62,877 bases of DNA, from positions 1-62,877 of the forward strand of contig CAZZCB010000003.1 of the NCBI GenBank assembly GCA_964652835.1, given 5' to 3'. The notes under the pieces were generated by a model. That model was not told the DNA's origin. It worked only from the letters and a program-made list of their open reading frames with translations, and searched no databases. The stretch is from JAUPTX01 sp964652835 (lineage in GTDB: Bacteria; Patescibacteriota; Minisyncoccia; Phycocordibacterales; CSBR16-119). Made by a program: the position numbers and the translations under genes. Of the stretch, positions 31,242 to 39,583 are shown piece after piece; within the stretch, counting starts at the first letter, position 1; each line of letters opens with the position of its first letter.

Positions 31242-31761
31242 TTATTTTTTCTTCAGGTATTTCTTTTATAACAGATGCTTTGTCAATAAAAAGTATACCA
31301 TCTAAATGGTCGATCTCGTGTTGGAAAATCCGAGCCAAAAGTCCTCCAGCGCCACGAACTATTTTTTCACCTTTTTCGTTTAGCGCTTCCAGGCTTACAT
31401 TTTTAGGTCTTTTGACTAATCCATAAACTCCACGGATAGAAAGACATCCTTCTTCCATTTCTTCTGTCTTTACAGAAAACTTAGTTATTTTTGGATTTAT
31501 AAAATATATATGTTCGTAAAACTTTTTTTCTGGTTCTCCAGCCAAATAGTCTTCGTCAAATATTTTTGTAGAAACGGCAAAGACTCTTTTTGTCACGCCT
31601 ATCTGTGGCGCAGAAATAGCTACTCCGTCGTCTTGAGAACGTAGAGCTTCACTTAAATCTTTTAGAATTTGTTTTGTTTCTGGAGAGTCTATTTCTAGTA
31701 CTGAAATAGGTTCGCAAACGGTCCGCAGTCTTTCATCTCCAATTTGTATGATTTTAACCAT
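31231..31761 (-). CDS. def: Peptide deformylase
   Basis: 176 residues. Removes the formyl group from nascent proteins. Three family motifs are present: 'GVAISAPQIG' (motif 1), 'EEGCLSIRG' with the metal-binding Cys (motif 2), and 'QHEIDHLDG' with two metal-binding His and the catalytic Glu (motif 3). Motif 1 has Ser in place of the usual Ala (GxGLAAPQ). The gene overlaps the DUF5665-like gene by 11 bases and starts 11 bases after hisS ends. Confidence 0.97.
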   Translation of the reverse strand: MVKIIQIGDERLRTVCEPISVLEIDSPETKQILKDLSEALRSQDDGVAISAPQIGVTKRVFAVSTKIFDEDYLAGEPEKKFYEHIYFINPKITKFSVKTEEMEEGCLSIRGVYGLVKRPKNVSLEALNEKGEKIVRGAGGLLARIFQHEIDHLDGILFIDKASVIKEIPEEKINDK

Positions 31762-31771
31762 GATCTATAAA

Positions 31772-33100
31772 TTATAGACTTTTCAGGTGTTTTGCAAGCT
31801 TTTCAATATCAACAGTTGTTTGAGATCTGTTCGCCATGTCTCGAACAAGAATCGTATTTTCCAAAGCTTCTTTTTGTCCGAAGATAAGAGTGTGAGGGAT
31901 TCCGCTTTTTTCAGCGATAGCGAGCTGAGAACCTAGGCTGTCTTTTGAAAGAGATTGTCTAACTGGGATTTTGTTTTGTCTTAGAATTTCTATAACACGA
32001 AGACTTTTCATTTTCGCTTCTGTTCCAAGTTGGATAAAGTAAACTTTCGCTTTTTTCTTAACTCTCGGTTTCGGAATATTTTTACTTGCTTCTACTATTC
32101 TGTCTACACCAAATCCAAACCCAACACCAGGAATTTCTTTTTTATATCCCATCGCTTTTGAAAGGTAGTCATATCTTCCCCCACCACCAAGAGCCAATCT
32201 TTTTGTGACTAAAGTTTCTCCAGCGTTTTCAGTTTCGCTTACTTCTGCATTTTCTTCTGTGGTAAAGAATTCAAAAACAGTGTGAGTGTAATAGTCGAGC
32301 CCTCGAACCAAAGTGTGGTCAAGTTCGTAGTCAACACCAAGTTCGTTCAAGTGTTCCATAACCTCCTTGAAGTGTTTTTTACTAGCACTGTTTAAGTAGC
32401 TGACAGATTGTGGAGCGTCGGCATTTATTTGAAGCAGGTTCGGATCTTTCGAATCAAGAATACGCAGAGGATTATCTTTAAGTCTCTGTCTGTCTGTTGC
32501 ATTCATTTTACCTAGGTGTTTTTTATAGTAGTTTACAAGCTCTTTTAGATAATCTTTTCTACTCTCTGCGTCTCCGATTGAGTTTATTTTAAGAGAAATA
32601 TTTTCTATTCCAGCTTCTTTAAGCATTAGAATTCCCATGTGAATAACCATCGCATCCATGATGCTTTTCGGACTTCCAATAACCTCTATACCAAAAGTAT
32701 AAAATTCTCGATAACGTCCTTTTTGTGGTTTGTCGTGTCTAAAAAGTGGACCACTGTAGTAAAGTTTTACTGGTTGTGGCTTGTTCTGCATTCCATGTTC
32801 AATATAAGCTCGCATCACAGCGGCTGTTCCTTCTGGGCGCATAACTAGTTTGTCGCCACCTTTTGTTTTTACAGAATACATTTCTTTGTCGACGATATCT
32901 GTGCCGTCGCCAACTCCTTTAGTGAAAATTTCTTCGTGTTCTAAAACCGGAGTTTGTATTGGTTTAAATCCGTAATACTCTGCAATCTCTTGAGCCTTTT
33001 CAAAAAAACCTTGGTAGTTGTAGTAGTCGTCGCCTGTGATGTCTCGCATTCCTTTTGGCGCTTGGAACAATTCTTCTTTACTAGTTTTTTTATCTGACAT
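31772..33100 (-). CDS. hisS: Histidyl-tRNA synthetase
   Basis: 442 residues, class II. Charges tRNA-His. 'APKGMRDITGDDYYNYQG' opens the catalytic domain, motif 2 is 'LYYSGPLFRHDKPQKGRYRE', and the two His-binding blocks are 'LVRGLDYYTHTVFEF' and 'ALGGGGRYDYLSKAMG'. Motif 3 is 'VPGVGFGFGVDRI'-like ('GVGFGFGVDRIVEA'). The anticodon-binding domain ends the protein. It sits two bases after lepB in the same operon. Confidence 0.97.
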   Translation of the reverse strand: MSDKKTSKEELFQAPKGMRDITGDDYYNYQGFFEKAQEIAEYYGFKPIQTPVLEHEEIFTKGVGDGTDIVDKEMYSVKTKGGDKLVMRPEGTAAVMRAYIEHGMQNKPQPVKLYYSGPLFRHDKPQKGRYREFYTFGIEVIGSPKSIMDAMVIHMGILMLKEAGIENISLKINSIGDAESRKDYLKELVNYYKKHLGKMNATDRQRLKDNPLRILDSKDPNLLQINADAPQSVSYLNSASKKHFKEVMEHLNELGVDYELDHTLVRGLDYYTHTVFEFFTTEENAEVSETENAGETLVTKRLALGGGGRYDYLSKAMGYKKEIPGVGFGFGVDRIVEASKNIPKPRVKKKAKVYFIQLGTEAKMKSLRVIEILRQNKIPVRQSLSKDSLGSQLAIAEKSGIPHTLIFGQKEALENTILVRDMANRSQTTVDIEKLAKHLKSL

Positions 33101-33102
33101 AT

Positions 33103-33711
33103 TTATTCTGACTTTTCACTTAAATTATAATCATAATATCCTGGGTTTAGACCGAAAGATTTAAACGGTAACAATCTTACAAAAGCTTTCCCGATAATGT
33201 AATGTTCGTCTAGGTTACCCCAATATCTTGAATCAGAACTCGCAGCTCTGTTGTCTCCCATAACAAAGTACTCTGTTTCTCCAGTTTCTATTTTTAGATT
33301 ATTTTTACTTTCGTTTTCTACATATGGTTCAGAAAGATCGAGAGTTTCGCCTGTTTTTGTTTCAACAGAAACTTTTGATCCGTCGATAGTGATAGTTTCT
33401 CCTGGAAGACCGATTATTCTTTTAATAAAGAATTTTGTTGGGTCGTTTGGGTATCTGAAAACCACCACGTCACCTCTTTTTGGTTCGTGAAATTTATAAG
33501 TTACTTGGTCAACGATTAAATATTGGCTGTTTTGAAATGTCGGAACCATAGATGAACCACTGACGATAAAAGGTTGAGCGACAAAAGCTCGGATAGGCCA
33601 CACGATAACGAAAGCGATAATGGCAAATTTAATAGTTTCCCAAATTCCATTTTTGTTCTTAACCAAAGGAGAGACTTCTTTTTGTTCTTTTTCAAAATTT
33701 TCTAATTGCAT
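33103..33711 (-). CDS. lepB: Signal peptidase I
   Basis: 202 residues. Cleaves signal peptides of exported proteins at the outer face of the membrane. One N-terminal transmembrane helix ('FAIIAFVIVWPIRAFVAQPF'). Catalytic Ser54 lies in 'VSGSSMVPTFQ', catalytic Lys97 in 'FFIKRIIGLPGE'. Box E reads 'EYFVMGDNRAASSDSRYWG'. This enzyme would process the many signal-peptide proteins in the window. Confidence 0.97.
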   Translation of the reverse strand: MQLENFEKEQKEVSPLVKNKNGIWETIKFAIIAFVIVWPIRAFVAQPFIVSGSSMVPTFQNSQYLIVDQVTYKFHEPKRGDVVVFRYPNDPTKFFIKRIIGLPGETITIDGSKVSVETKTGETLDLSEPYVENESKNNLKIETGETEYFVMGDNRAASSDSRYWGNLDEHYIIGKAFVRLLPFKSFGLNPGYYDYNLSEKSE

Positions 33712-33817
33712 AAGAGAATTGTAATATAAAAAACAGCTTGACGCAAATCTCTTTTATATACTTTAAATAGTAAAAGTAACAGGGGCACAGATTGTTATTT
33801 TATGGTAAAATATTTTT

Positions 33818-34411
33818 ATGTTTTTAATAGCAGGACTTGGAAATCCAGGAGAAAAATATCAAAAAACAAGACACAATGCCGGATTTTTGGTGTTAGATTT
33901 TCTGTATTCTGGTTTTGAAGGCGACAAATACGCCGATGCGAAAGTAAAAAAAGACACAATAGAAAGCAAGGAAGTTATTTTTGTAAAACCAGATACTTTT
34001 ATGAACGATTCTGGTAAGTCAGTTTCATACATTGCGGAAAAGTACGAAATTCCAAACGAAAATATTTTGGTTATTTACGATGATCTCGATTTACCTCTTG
34101 GCGAAGTCAGAGTTTCTTTTGATAGGGGAGATGGCGGACATAACGGTATAAAATCTATCGTATCGCAAATCGGGACGAAAGCTTTTACTCGTGTGCGTAT
34201 TGGTATCGCGCCGAAAGACGATGAGGGTAGAGCGATAAAACCAACAGGTGGATTTTTCACTCCGGCTTCTAAAGCCGTTTCAAACTTTGTTTTAAAAGAT
34301 TTTTCTGCGAGCGATTTAGAAAAGATAAAAGACCTTTCAGGAAAAGTAGAAAAGATAATAAAAACCTTTGTAAAGGAGGGAAGAGAGAAGGTGATGAATG
34401 AGTTTAATTAA
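33818..34411 (+). CDS. pth: Peptidyl-tRNA hydrolase
   Basis: 197 residues. Frees tRNA from prematurely released peptidyl-tRNA. 'IAGLGNPGEKYQKTRHNAGF' includes the catalytic His and Asn, 'KPDTFMNDSGKSV' and 'VIYDDLDLPLGEVRVSFDRG' the catalytic Asp region, 'GGHNGIKSIV' the tRNA-binding part. It diverges from lepB and is followed by a bidirectional terminator shared with rpsA. Confidence 0.97.
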   Translation: MFLIAGLGNPGEKYQKTRHNAGFLVLDFLYSGFEGDKYADAKVKKDTIESKEVIFVKPDTFMNDSGKSVSYIAEKYEIPNENILVIYDDLDLPLGEVRVSFDRGDGGHNGIKSIVSQIGTKAFTRVRIGIAPKDDEGRAIKPTGGFFTPASKAVSNFVLKDFSASDLEKIKDLSGKVEKIIKTFVKEGREKVMNEFN

Positions 34412-34449
34412 AAATCAAAAAATCCCCTTGCGGGGATTTTTTGATTTTT
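34411..34449. terminator. Bidirectional terminator between pth and rpsA
   Basis: AAAAATCAAAAAATCCCC-TTG-CGGGGATTTTTTGATTTTT, T-rich on both strands. It touches the last base of rpsA. Confidence 0.85.
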
Positions 34450-35528
34450 TATTTCTCTACGTGAGCTAGAGTCATTTTTTGTTCTTTTGGATCGAAGATG
34501 TTGATTTGGAAGTTATAAGTTTTTCCAAGTTCAAGCTTTTCTTTTAGTTTTTCTTCGCTACCAAATGATGAGTTGTGGACAAGTCCAGCCACTCCTTCTT
34601 TGATAGAAACCAAAGCTCCATGTTTGTTGAATTTGATAACAACTCCAGAAATGATATCTCCTTTCTTAAGTTTGCCTTCAAATTCTTTCCAAGGATTTTC
34701 TTTGAATACTTTAAGTGAAAGAGAGATTTTACCGTCTTTAACTTCGATAATTCTTGCTTTTACTTTTTCTCCAACTTTGAAAATCTTTCGTGGATCATCG
34801 ATAAGTCCCCAGTCGATTTCTGAAATGTGAACAAGTCCTTCTAGGCCTTCTTCGATTTTCAGGAACACTCCGAAGTCTACGATACCAGCGATTTCACATT
34901 CTAGATCATCTCCAACATTGTATTTGTCTACAACTTCTTTTCTTTCTTCTTGGTTTGTAGATTTTTCAGAGAAAACTAGTTTATCTTCTTTTGGATTTGC
35001 AGAGATAATGTTTACTGACATTTTTTCTCCAACAAATTTCTTTAATTCTTTTAGGATTTTATCTTTATCTGAATCTTCAACTCTTGGATAGTTTTCTGGT
35101 CTTAGCTGTGATGCTGGTAGGAATCCTTGAATTCCTTTCCATTCGATAATAAGACCTCCTTTGTTTGCTTCCTTGATAGGAAGTTCTAGGACAGTTTTAT
35201 TTGCGATAAGATCTTCTGCTTCTTTCCAAACAAGAGCTTGTCTTGCTTCTTTAAGTGAAAGTTCTGTATAACCATCTTCGTTTTGAACTTCGATTATTTT
35301 TGCTTTGATTAAGTCTCCTTTTCTGATTTTTCGGATGATATCTCTAGCATTGATAAATTCTTTACCAAAGATGATACCTGTTCCGAAAACTCCAAGGTCA
35401 ACGAAAACTGAAGCTCTTTTTGTTTCTATTATTTGTCCTTCTACTATATCACCAGCTTTCAGAGTAAAAGTTTTCTCTTCAGTTAGTTTCAATAGTTCAG
35501 GGTTTCTTGTATCTAATATTGTATCCAT
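34449..35528 (-). CDS. rpsA: 30S ribosomal protein S1
   Basis: 359 residues with four S1 RNA-binding repeats: 'AGDIVEGQIIETKRASVFVD', 'IANKTVLELPIKEANKGGLI' (degenerate), 'VGDDLECEIAGIVDFGVFLK' and 'KGDIISGVVIKFNKHGALVS'. Between them are the family signatures 'WKGIQGFLPASQLRPE' and 'GLEGLVHISEIDW'. E. coli S1 has six repeats; four is usual for reduced or Gram-positive-type forms. S1 helps mRNA bind to the 30S subunit. Its own start codon is preceded by a hairpin and six T (35529-35553), suggesting control of its expression. Confidence 0.94.
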   Translation of the reverse strand: MDTILDTRNPELLKLTEEKTFTLKAGDIVEGQIIETKRASVFVDLGVFGTGIIFGKEFINARDIIRKIRKGDLIKAKIIEVQNEDGYTELSLKEARQALVWKEAEDLIANKTVLELPIKEANKGGLIIEWKGIQGFLPASQLRPENYPRVEDSDKDKILKELKKFVGEKMSVNIISANPKEDKLVFSEKSTNQEERKEVVDKYNVGDDLECEIAGIVDFGVFLKIEEGLEGLVHISEIDWGLIDDPRKIFKVGEKVKARIIEVKDGKISLSLKVFKENPWKEFEGKLKKGDIISGVVIKFNKHGALVSIKEGVAGLVHNSSFGSEEKLKEKLELGKTYNFQINIFDPKEQKMTLAHVEK

Positions 35529-35553
35529 AAAAAATGCCCGCTATTAGGCGGAC
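35529..35553 (-). promoter_or_regulatory. Hairpin plus T-run directly ahead of the rpsA start codon
   Basis: On the minus strand GTCCGCCTAATAGCGGGCATTTTTT (quoted here as GTCCGCCTAATA + GCGGGCATTTTTT) runs into ATG. It has the form of an intrinsic terminator or a start-site-masking hairpin. A further ~80 bases of leader (35554-35635) contain GAGCAGCTTAAAAAGCTC. Feedback by S1 is a plausible but untested idea. Confidence 0.4.
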
Positions 35554-35753
35554 GTACATAGATTTTAGGTTTTATGAGCTTTTTAAGCTGCTCACAAGGT
35601 TAGCCTTAAATCCGTCTAATAATTCCTAGACTATACTATATATAAAGAAAAAAGTAAACCAAGTGTGGGTGCCTTTCGATTTCCACAATCCACCGCTATT
35701 TATTGCCAAGATACTATATAATAGAGTTATTAATAAATTAGTTCTTACTTTTT

Positions 35754-36125
35754 ATGTCAAAAAATGTTCAAGGGGGTTATTACCTAAAAGCTACTCAAAG
35801 TATCTTCCTAGTTGCTGGAATCCTTATGGTGTTTACTTTCCCTTATTTTCTAAAATATTTTAACTTTTCCGGGATGGCTCTGATGTTTATCATGGTGGCT
35901 TTGGCGGTGCTAGCAGGTTTTACAGGTGGTGGAAACAAACTTGTTTTAAAATTTAACGTATTGGTTGCCGTAGCTGGATTTACTCTGGCTGCTTATCGAG
36001 GTGTGGTTATATTTTTCCGAGGGGTTGAAGAACCTCTAGCGATATTTTCTTTCTGGACACATCAAATTTTAGCTTTAGTGTTTTTCTTGGCGATTTACTT
36101 TGCAGTGAGAGCCGTACGTTCTTAA
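35754..36125 (+). CDS. Small polytopic membrane protein beside the TraD-like ATPase
   Basis: 123 residues with four hydrophobic helices ('IFLVAGILMVFTFPYFL', 'ALMFIMVALAVLAGFTGG', 'LKFNVLVAVAGFTLAAYRG', 'HQILALVFFLAIYFAVRAV'). No family recognised. It ends 10 bases before the ATPase gene at 36136, so the two are almost certainly cotranscribed. A role as membrane partner of the ATPase is inferred from that context only. Confidence 0.72.
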   Translation: MSKNVQGGYYLKATQSIFLVAGILMVFTFPYFLKYFNFSGMALMFIMVALAVLAGFTGGGNKLVLKFNVLVAVAGFTLAAYRGVVIFFRGVEEPLAIFSFWTHQILALVFFLAIYFAVRAVRS

Positions 36126-36135
36126 TTTATTTTAA

Positions 36136-38127
36136 ATGTATAATCCAAACCAAATTACATACTTCGGAGAGACAGATTTCCGAGGAAAAAAAGTACGTTT
36201 TGGTATAAAGGCGGAAGACAGATCCCGTCACGTTTATATTATTGGTAAAACAGGTATGGGTAAATCAACCCTGCTTGAAAACATGGCCGCGCAAGATATT
36301 AAGAACGGCGAGGGTATGTGTTTTATCGATCCACACGGAAGCGCGATCGACACACTTCTAGATTATATTCCTGAAGAAAGATTAAACGACGTTATTTACT
36401 TTGCACCGTTCGATTCAGATAATCCTATTTCTTTTAACATTTTGGAAACTGTAGCTGAAGACCAAAAGCACTTGGTGGTCCAAGGTCTGATGTCTACTTT
36501 TGATAAAATCTGGCCAGACACTTTTTCTGAAAGAATGAGATATATTTTGAGTAACACATTGCTTGCTCTTCTAGAGTATCCAGGCTCAACGCTTCTTGGC
36601 GTAAACAGAATGTATGCCGACAAAGGTTATCGCGAAGAAATAGTTGCCAATGTAAAAGATCCAACAGTTAAAACTTTTTGGGTTGATGAGTTCGCCAAAT
36701 GGGATGAGCGTTTTATGCGTGAAGCGACAGCCGCTATTCAAAACAAAATCGGTCAGTTTACTGCGAACCCTATCGTGCGAAATATTATCGGACAGAAAAC
36801 TTCTAGTTTTGATTTCCGAGAAACGATGGACAAAAAGAAAATACTTTTGATAAACCTTTCAAAGGGAAGAATCGGAGAGCAAAACGCCGGACTTTTAGGT
36901 GGTATGCTTATCACAAAAATTTACCTAGCGGCCATGTCACGAGCCGACTCAACAAAAGCAGATATGGCAGAGCTTCCTTCTTTCTTTTTGTTCGTGGACG
37001 AGTTCCAAAACTTTGCTAACGAATCTTTCGCCGATATTTTGTCTGAAGCCAGAAAATATAAACTAAACCTAACGATGGCTCACCAGTATGTTGAGCAGAT
37101 GGAAGAAGAAGTGCGGGATGCGGTTTTTGGAAACGTCGGTACGACTATTTCTTTTCGTGTTGGTCCGCTAGATGCTGAGCTTTTGGAAAAAGTTTTTGTT
37201 CCGACATTTACTCAAGAAGATATCGTAAACCTAGGGCGATTTCAGATTTACCTAACTCTTATGATAGATGGCGTCGGGTCAAAACCTTTTTCTGCTACGA
37301 CGATGAACCCACTTCCTAAAAACCCGATATCTTACCGTGAAGAAGTTATAGATACTTCAAGGAAAAATTTCTCAAAACCTCGAGAAGAAGTTCAAAAATA
37401 TATCGATGAATGGTATAAGATGGAATTTCATACAGAAAAACAGAAAAAAGAAATCGGCAAGAAAGAAGAATATTTAAAAGAAAAATTCGGTAGGGAATAC
37501 AAACCTCGAGGAAATAGATCAGATGATGAATACTCGGGAGCTTTTTCAGATGCAGAGCCTGCAAAAGAAGAAGTTAAAAAAACAGAATATAAAAAACCTG
37601 AGTCACGAAAACTGGACTTTAAAAAGCCAGATTTTAAAAGTGATAAAAAACCAGATTATCCAAAAAAGAAACAGTGGGAACCGAAAGATAATAAACCGCC
37701 AGTAAAAATCCAAATCCCAGACGACATTAAAAAGGCAATACTTGAGCCCGCACCAAAAGAAGTTTCTCTAAAAAATTTGGCCGACAATATCCAAAGACCC
37801 GTTGTCTCGGTAAAAGATCCTACTCCGGGAAATAAATCTCTTTTGAAAGACGCTCTTTCAAAAGCTCTTTTAGCTGGGTCAAATGTAACAAACGTTTCTA
37901 TAAATGATAATTCTGTAAATATAAATTCAAAAAATATTCTAGAAAGAAAAGATAACAAAAAAGATTTTGTTAAAGTAGATAATCGTGCGGAAGAGACGGC
38001 ACCAGCTCCAGAAAAAAAACCTGAAATAAAACATACACCAAATACAGATACATTTTCGCAAAGTCAGGACAACAAAGGTAAAATTAAAGAAGTTCCAGAA
38101 GATATTTTAAAAAGTATTTTAGAATAA
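36136..38127 (+). CDS. HerA/TraD-type DNA-translocase or type IV coupling-like ATPase
   Basis: 663 residues. Walker A is 'IIGKTGMGKSTLLENMAAQD'; Walker B is 'FFLFVDEFQNFANESFADIL'. 'CFIDPHGSAIDTLLDYIPEE' and 'TMAHQYVEQMEEEVRDAVFG' are typical of the TraD/VirD4/HerA group that moves DNA or feeds substrates to type IV secretion channels. It lacks transmembrane helices of its own, but a four-helix membrane protein gene lies just upstream. After ~residue 450 the protein is a long, charged, probably disordered tail rich in Lys, Pro and Asp, ending in a small conserved-looking block ('LLKDALSKALLAGSNVTNVS'). It may work with the VirB2-like pilins at 50.7-55.0 kb; that link is inferred. Confidence 0.85.
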   Translation: MYNPNQITYFGETDFRGKKVRFGIKAEDRSRHVYIIGKTGMGKSTLLENMAAQDIKNGEGMCFIDPHGSAIDTLLDYIPEERLNDVIYFAPFDSDNPISFNILETVAEDQKHLVVQGLMSTFDKIWPDTFSERMRYILSNTLLALLEYPGSTLLGVNRMYADKGYREEIVANVKDPTVKTFWVDEFAKWDERFMREATAAIQNKIGQFTANPIVRNIIGQKTSSFDFRETMDKKKILLINLSKGRIGEQNAGLLGGMLITKIYLAAMSRADSTKADMAELPSFFLFVDEFQNFANESFADILSEARKYKLNLTMAHQYVEQMEEEVRDAVFGNVGTTISFRVGPLDAELLEKVFVPTFTQEDIVNLGRFQIYLTLMIDGVGSKPFSATTMNPLPKNPISYREEVIDTSRKNFSKPREEVQKYIDEWYKMEFHTEKQKKEIGKKEEYLKEKFGREYKPRGNRSDDEYSGAFSDAEPAKEEVKKTEYKKPESRKLDFKKPDFKSDKKPDYPKKKQWEPKDNKPPVKIQIPDDIKKAILEPAPKEVSLKNLADNIQRPVVSVKDPTPGNKSLLKDALSKALLAGSNVTNVSINDNSVNINSKNILERKDNKKDFVKVDNRAEETAPAPEKKPEIKHTPNTDTFSQSQDNKGKIKEVPEDILKSILE

Positions 38128-38146
38128 TTTTTTAGTCTAATTTAAT

Positions 38147-39583
38147 ATGAGATATATTTTGTTTTTTGCAGTATTTTTCGTACCGATTTTTGCCAGGGCA
38201 GACGTTTTAATCTCAGAAGTTGCTTGGATGGGGACAACAGACAGTCAATTTGAAGAGTGGATCGAACTTCAAAACACTGGAAGCGAATCCGTTTCGCTAA
38301 GTGGCTGGAAAATATATAAAGCCGGAGGAGACACTCTTTTGTTTTCTCTGTCAGGCAGTATTTCGGCTGGTCAGTATCTTTTAGTTTGTCGGACGACAGC
38401 CAGCGTAAGCAATCCTTTGTCTGGAAGTTGTGACCTGAGCGGCGCTTTTGGTGGAAGCGGGTTAAACAATACAAGCGAATATATTATTCTTAAAAATGAT
38501 TCAGGAAACTCAGTGGATGAAGTAAACGCAAACGGTGGATGGCCAGCGGGCGACGCTTCAACCAAACAGACAATGCAAAAAAGCGGTTCGTCCTGGATAA
38601 CAGCAGACGGTACGCCAGGTGAGCCCAATGCTTCTTCTGGTGCAAACGACGAAGACGAGGACGAAGACGACACAAATACAGAAGAAGAGGAGGATGAAGA
38701 AGTGGAGACATCTTCGTCGTCAGCATCAAAAGATACTCGGCCGACATATTCGAAAAAAATTGTTGAGATAAAGGTTGTCGACAGTAGTGTGCCCGCTGGT
38801 TCACCTGTAAAATTTTCTTTAAATACTAGAGATTTAAGAGGTGCCAATATTTTACGTGGAGAATTTTTCTGGAATATGGGAGACGGAACAGAAAGATATT
38901 TTGCTAAAAATGAAAAATTCGAACACATATATGATCACGAGGGAACTTACACAGTTTATTTAAAATACTACAAAACTTATTTTGAAGGGATGGAGCCAGA
39001 TATCGTCGACAAGATAACTGTCACGGTCAGTAACCCAAGCGTCAGTATCTCTGAAATACATCCAGACGGAAGTGTTGAGATTAAAAATAATTCTAGCCAA
39101 GAAGTTGATCTATCTTTATGGACTTTAAAAGATGGCTTCGGAAAAAGTTTTTTGATCCCAGAAGGTACGTATATAGCTGGAAGTAAAACTCTAGTTTTGA
39201 ATTCCAAAAGAATAAATTTAAATCCTGGGAATATTATGCTTTTGGCTCCAAGCGGAAGTTTTGTTGGAAATAAAAGTTTGATTGATGAGACGTCTTCTTT
39301 GAGTCAAAAGGTGAGCGCATCTTCTTCGCGTTCTCGAGGTTATGCTCCGAGAGAGGAGGAAGGGGAAGTCTTAGGTCTTACTGATGAAAAAGAAGAATCT
39401 ACAAATCTAAACGATAGATTGGGTTCTGATAAAAAAGTAGAGACAAAACAAAAACAACAATCTGTTTGGATTGTTGTTTTTGTTCTTATGGTCATAATTT
39501 CTTGCACCTTAGTATTTCTTATATATAGAAAGAAAAAAGAAGAAGAGATTATCGAAGAAGACGAGTTTCAGTTGATTGACTAA
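38147..39583 (+). CDS. Surface protein with lamin-tail and PKD-like domains
   Basis: 478 residues. Signal peptide 'YILFFAVFFVPIFARA'. A lamin-tail domain follows at once ('VLISEVAWMGTTDSQFEEWI', 'NTGSESVSLSGWKIYKAGGD'), then an acidic low-complexity spacer of Glu/Asp/Thr/Ser. Next comes a PKD-like Ig fold ('EFFWNMGDGTERYFAKNEKF', 'YDHEGTYTVYLKYYKTY'). A second, shorter lamin-tail segment follows ('SISEIHPDGSVEIKNNSSQE'), and then a transmembrane helix near the C-terminus ('IVVFVLMVIISCTLVFLIY'). Such proteins are common on Patescibacteria and may bind DNA or other polymers outside the cell. It overlaps the convergent gene at 39549 by 35 bases. Confidence 0.85.
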   Translation: MRYILFFAVFFVPIFARADVLISEVAWMGTTDSQFEEWIELQNTGSESVSLSGWKIYKAGGDTLLFSLSGSISAGQYLLVCRTTASVSNPLSGSCDLSGAFGGSGLNNTSEYIILKNDSGNSVDEVNANGGWPAGDASTKQTMQKSGSSWITADGTPGEPNASSGANDEDEDEDDTNTEEEEDEEVETSSSSASKDTRPTYSKKIVEIKVVDSSVPAGSPVKFSLNTRDLRGANILRGEFFWNMGDGTERYFAKNEKFEHIYDHEGTYTVYLKYYKTYFEGMEPDIVDKITVTVSNPSVSISEIHPDGSVEIKNNSSQEVDLSLWTLKDGFGKSFLIPEGTYIAGSKTLVLNSKRINLNPGNIMLLAPSGSFVGNKSLIDETSSLSQKVSASSSRSRGYAPREEEGEVLGLTDEKEESTNLNDRLGSDKKVETKQKQQSVWIVVFVLMVIISCTLVFLIYRKKKEEEIIEEDEFQLID

